From Candidatus Pelearchaeum sp. (GTDB lineage Archaea > Thermoproteota > Nitrososphaeria_A > Caldarchaeales > Caldarchaeaceae), in the NCBI GenBank assembly GCA_015520425.1, contig WAQC01000130.1, positions 1-5,061 of the forward strand: a stretch of DNA of 5,061 bases, written 5' to 3'. Shown in pieces: positions 4,626 through 5,061 of the stretch. The notes below the pieces were generated by a model that had not been told where the DNA came from, made no database searches, and saw nothing but the letters and a program-made list of their open reading frames with translations. Every line of letters begins with the position of its first letter. Position 1 is the stretch's first letter. The translations under genes were made by a program, and so were the position numbers.

Positions 4626-5061
4626 GGCTTCAAGACCTCAGCGGTAACCATTTCCATCTGCTCAGGCTTAACCAAGCTATCACTCACCACCAAGAGAGAT
4701 GCTGTCCTGAAGCCCCTTAGAAGTCCTAGGGAGAATAACGTGGCGCACTCCATCTCAACAGCCTTCACACCCCTACTAGTCCATTTCTCCACAAACTTGG
4801 GGTCCTCAGCATAGAAGGCGTCGGAGCTAAATACAACACACGCAAGATGCTTGAGATTCTCAGACCTGCACTTCTCAATAAGCTTGTGAGTAAGCTCTAT
4901 ATCAGGAACCGCTGGCAGTATACCATCTGGAATATACATCTTGAGAGAGCCCTCCGTACATGCTGCGCCTGTAGCTATAACCACATCACCTATATCCAGC
5001 TCCTTCACCATAGCGCCGCATGAGCCTAGACGGACTATCGTCTTAGCCCCAAGCATGTGTA
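4577..5061 (-). CDS. Purine nucleoside / 5'-methylthioadenosine phosphorylase family protein, N-terminus cut by the window edge
   Basis: About 160 residues are visible; reading stays open through the right edge, so the ATG at 5056 is internal and roughly 75-80 N-terminal residues are missing. Stop is TAG at 4579-4577. Counting from that Met, the phosphate-binding pattern VRLGSCGAM (8-16; Arg9 and Ser12) is followed by IGDVVIATGAA, the VFSSDAFYAEDPKFVEKW block (75-92), the ribose-binding VEMECATLF (100-108) and LLVVSDS (121-127), whose Asp126 is the catalytic acid position of 6-oxo/6-aminopurine phosphorylases. The SSDAFYAED and VEMECATLF blocks closely resemble Sulfolobus methylthioadenosine phosphorylase as I remember it. 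The enzyme splits purine nucleosides or MTA with phosphate in nucleoside/methionine salvage and is usually hexameric in the cytoplasm. Inosine/guanosine, adenosine and MTA cannot be separated from this fragment; uridine phosphorylase is less likely because of the Asp. Its 3' end overlaps hyuB by 49 bases; its promoter lies outside the window. Confidence 0.9.
   Translation of the reverse strand, partial: HMLGAKTIVRLGSCGAMVKELDIGDVVIATGAACTEGSLKMYIPDGILPAVPDIELTHKLIEKCRSENLKHLACVVFSSDAFYAEDPKFVEKWTSRGVKAVEMECATLFSLGLLRGFRTASLLVVSDSLVKPEQMEMVTAEVLKPYVDKAARVVLDVLTE

Noticed and set aside
4600..4660. Terminator hairpin at the hyuB/phosphorylase junction
   Set aside because: No stem followed by a T-run is visible on either strand, and the two genes overlap here.
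5054..5056. ATG at 5056 (minus) as the true start of the phosphorylase
   Set aside because: The frame stays open beyond it to the window edge and the family has about 75-80 conserved residues before this point, so the Met is internal.

Overview
The window reads as chromosomal DNA from an archaeon, most likely a thermophilic member of the Thermoproteota (Crenarchaeota). The basis is archaeal-style TATA boxes about 17-35 bases ahead of start codons with little or no leader, a GGTGA-type ribosome site, GTG starts, frequent ATA/AGG/AGA codons, and gene families typical of that group: DUF996, a single-domain KaiC-like ATPase paired with its HTH neighbour, and a crenarchaeal-type methylthioadenosine/purine nucleoside phosphorylase. 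I cannot name the genus.

Layout from left to right. Positions 1-314 (+) hold the last ~103 codons of a hydantoinase A/oxoprolinase subunit. Positions 303-917 (-) encode a membrane protein with a C-terminal winged helix, which meets hyuA tail to tail with a 12-base overlap. A ~100-base divergent promoter region follows, containing a TATA box for each direction and an imperfect inverted repeat between them. Positions 1021-1773 (+) encode the KaiC-like ATPase, joined by an ATGA overlap to an HTH/coiled-coil regulator at 1770-2273 (+). Positions 2320-2862 (+) encode a DUF996 multi-pass membrane protein with its own promoter and a GTG start. Positions 2907-4625 (+) encode a complete hydantoinase B subunit. 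Positions 4577-5061 (-) hold the C-terminal two-thirds of a PNP/MTAP-family phosphorylase, whose 3' end overlaps the hyuB 3' end by 49 bases.

How the parts relate. HyuA and HyuB normally form one enzyme, an ATP-dependent amide or lactam hydrolase (or carboxylase-like), and are usually adjacent. Here about 2.6 kb of regulatory and membrane genes lies between them. The central block (membrane wHTH, KaiC-like ATPase, HTH/coiled-coil partner, DUF996) looks like a signalling or regulatory module of unknown input: one putative membrane-bound transcription factor faces an ATPase-regulator operon across a shared promoter region. The phosphorylase is convergent with hyuB and therefore not in its operon; it belongs to purine/methylthioadenosine salvage.

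I saw no tRNA, rRNA, CRISPR array, insertion sequence or convincing terminator. Coding density is very high, and the only non-coding gaps are about 100, 46 and 44 bases.
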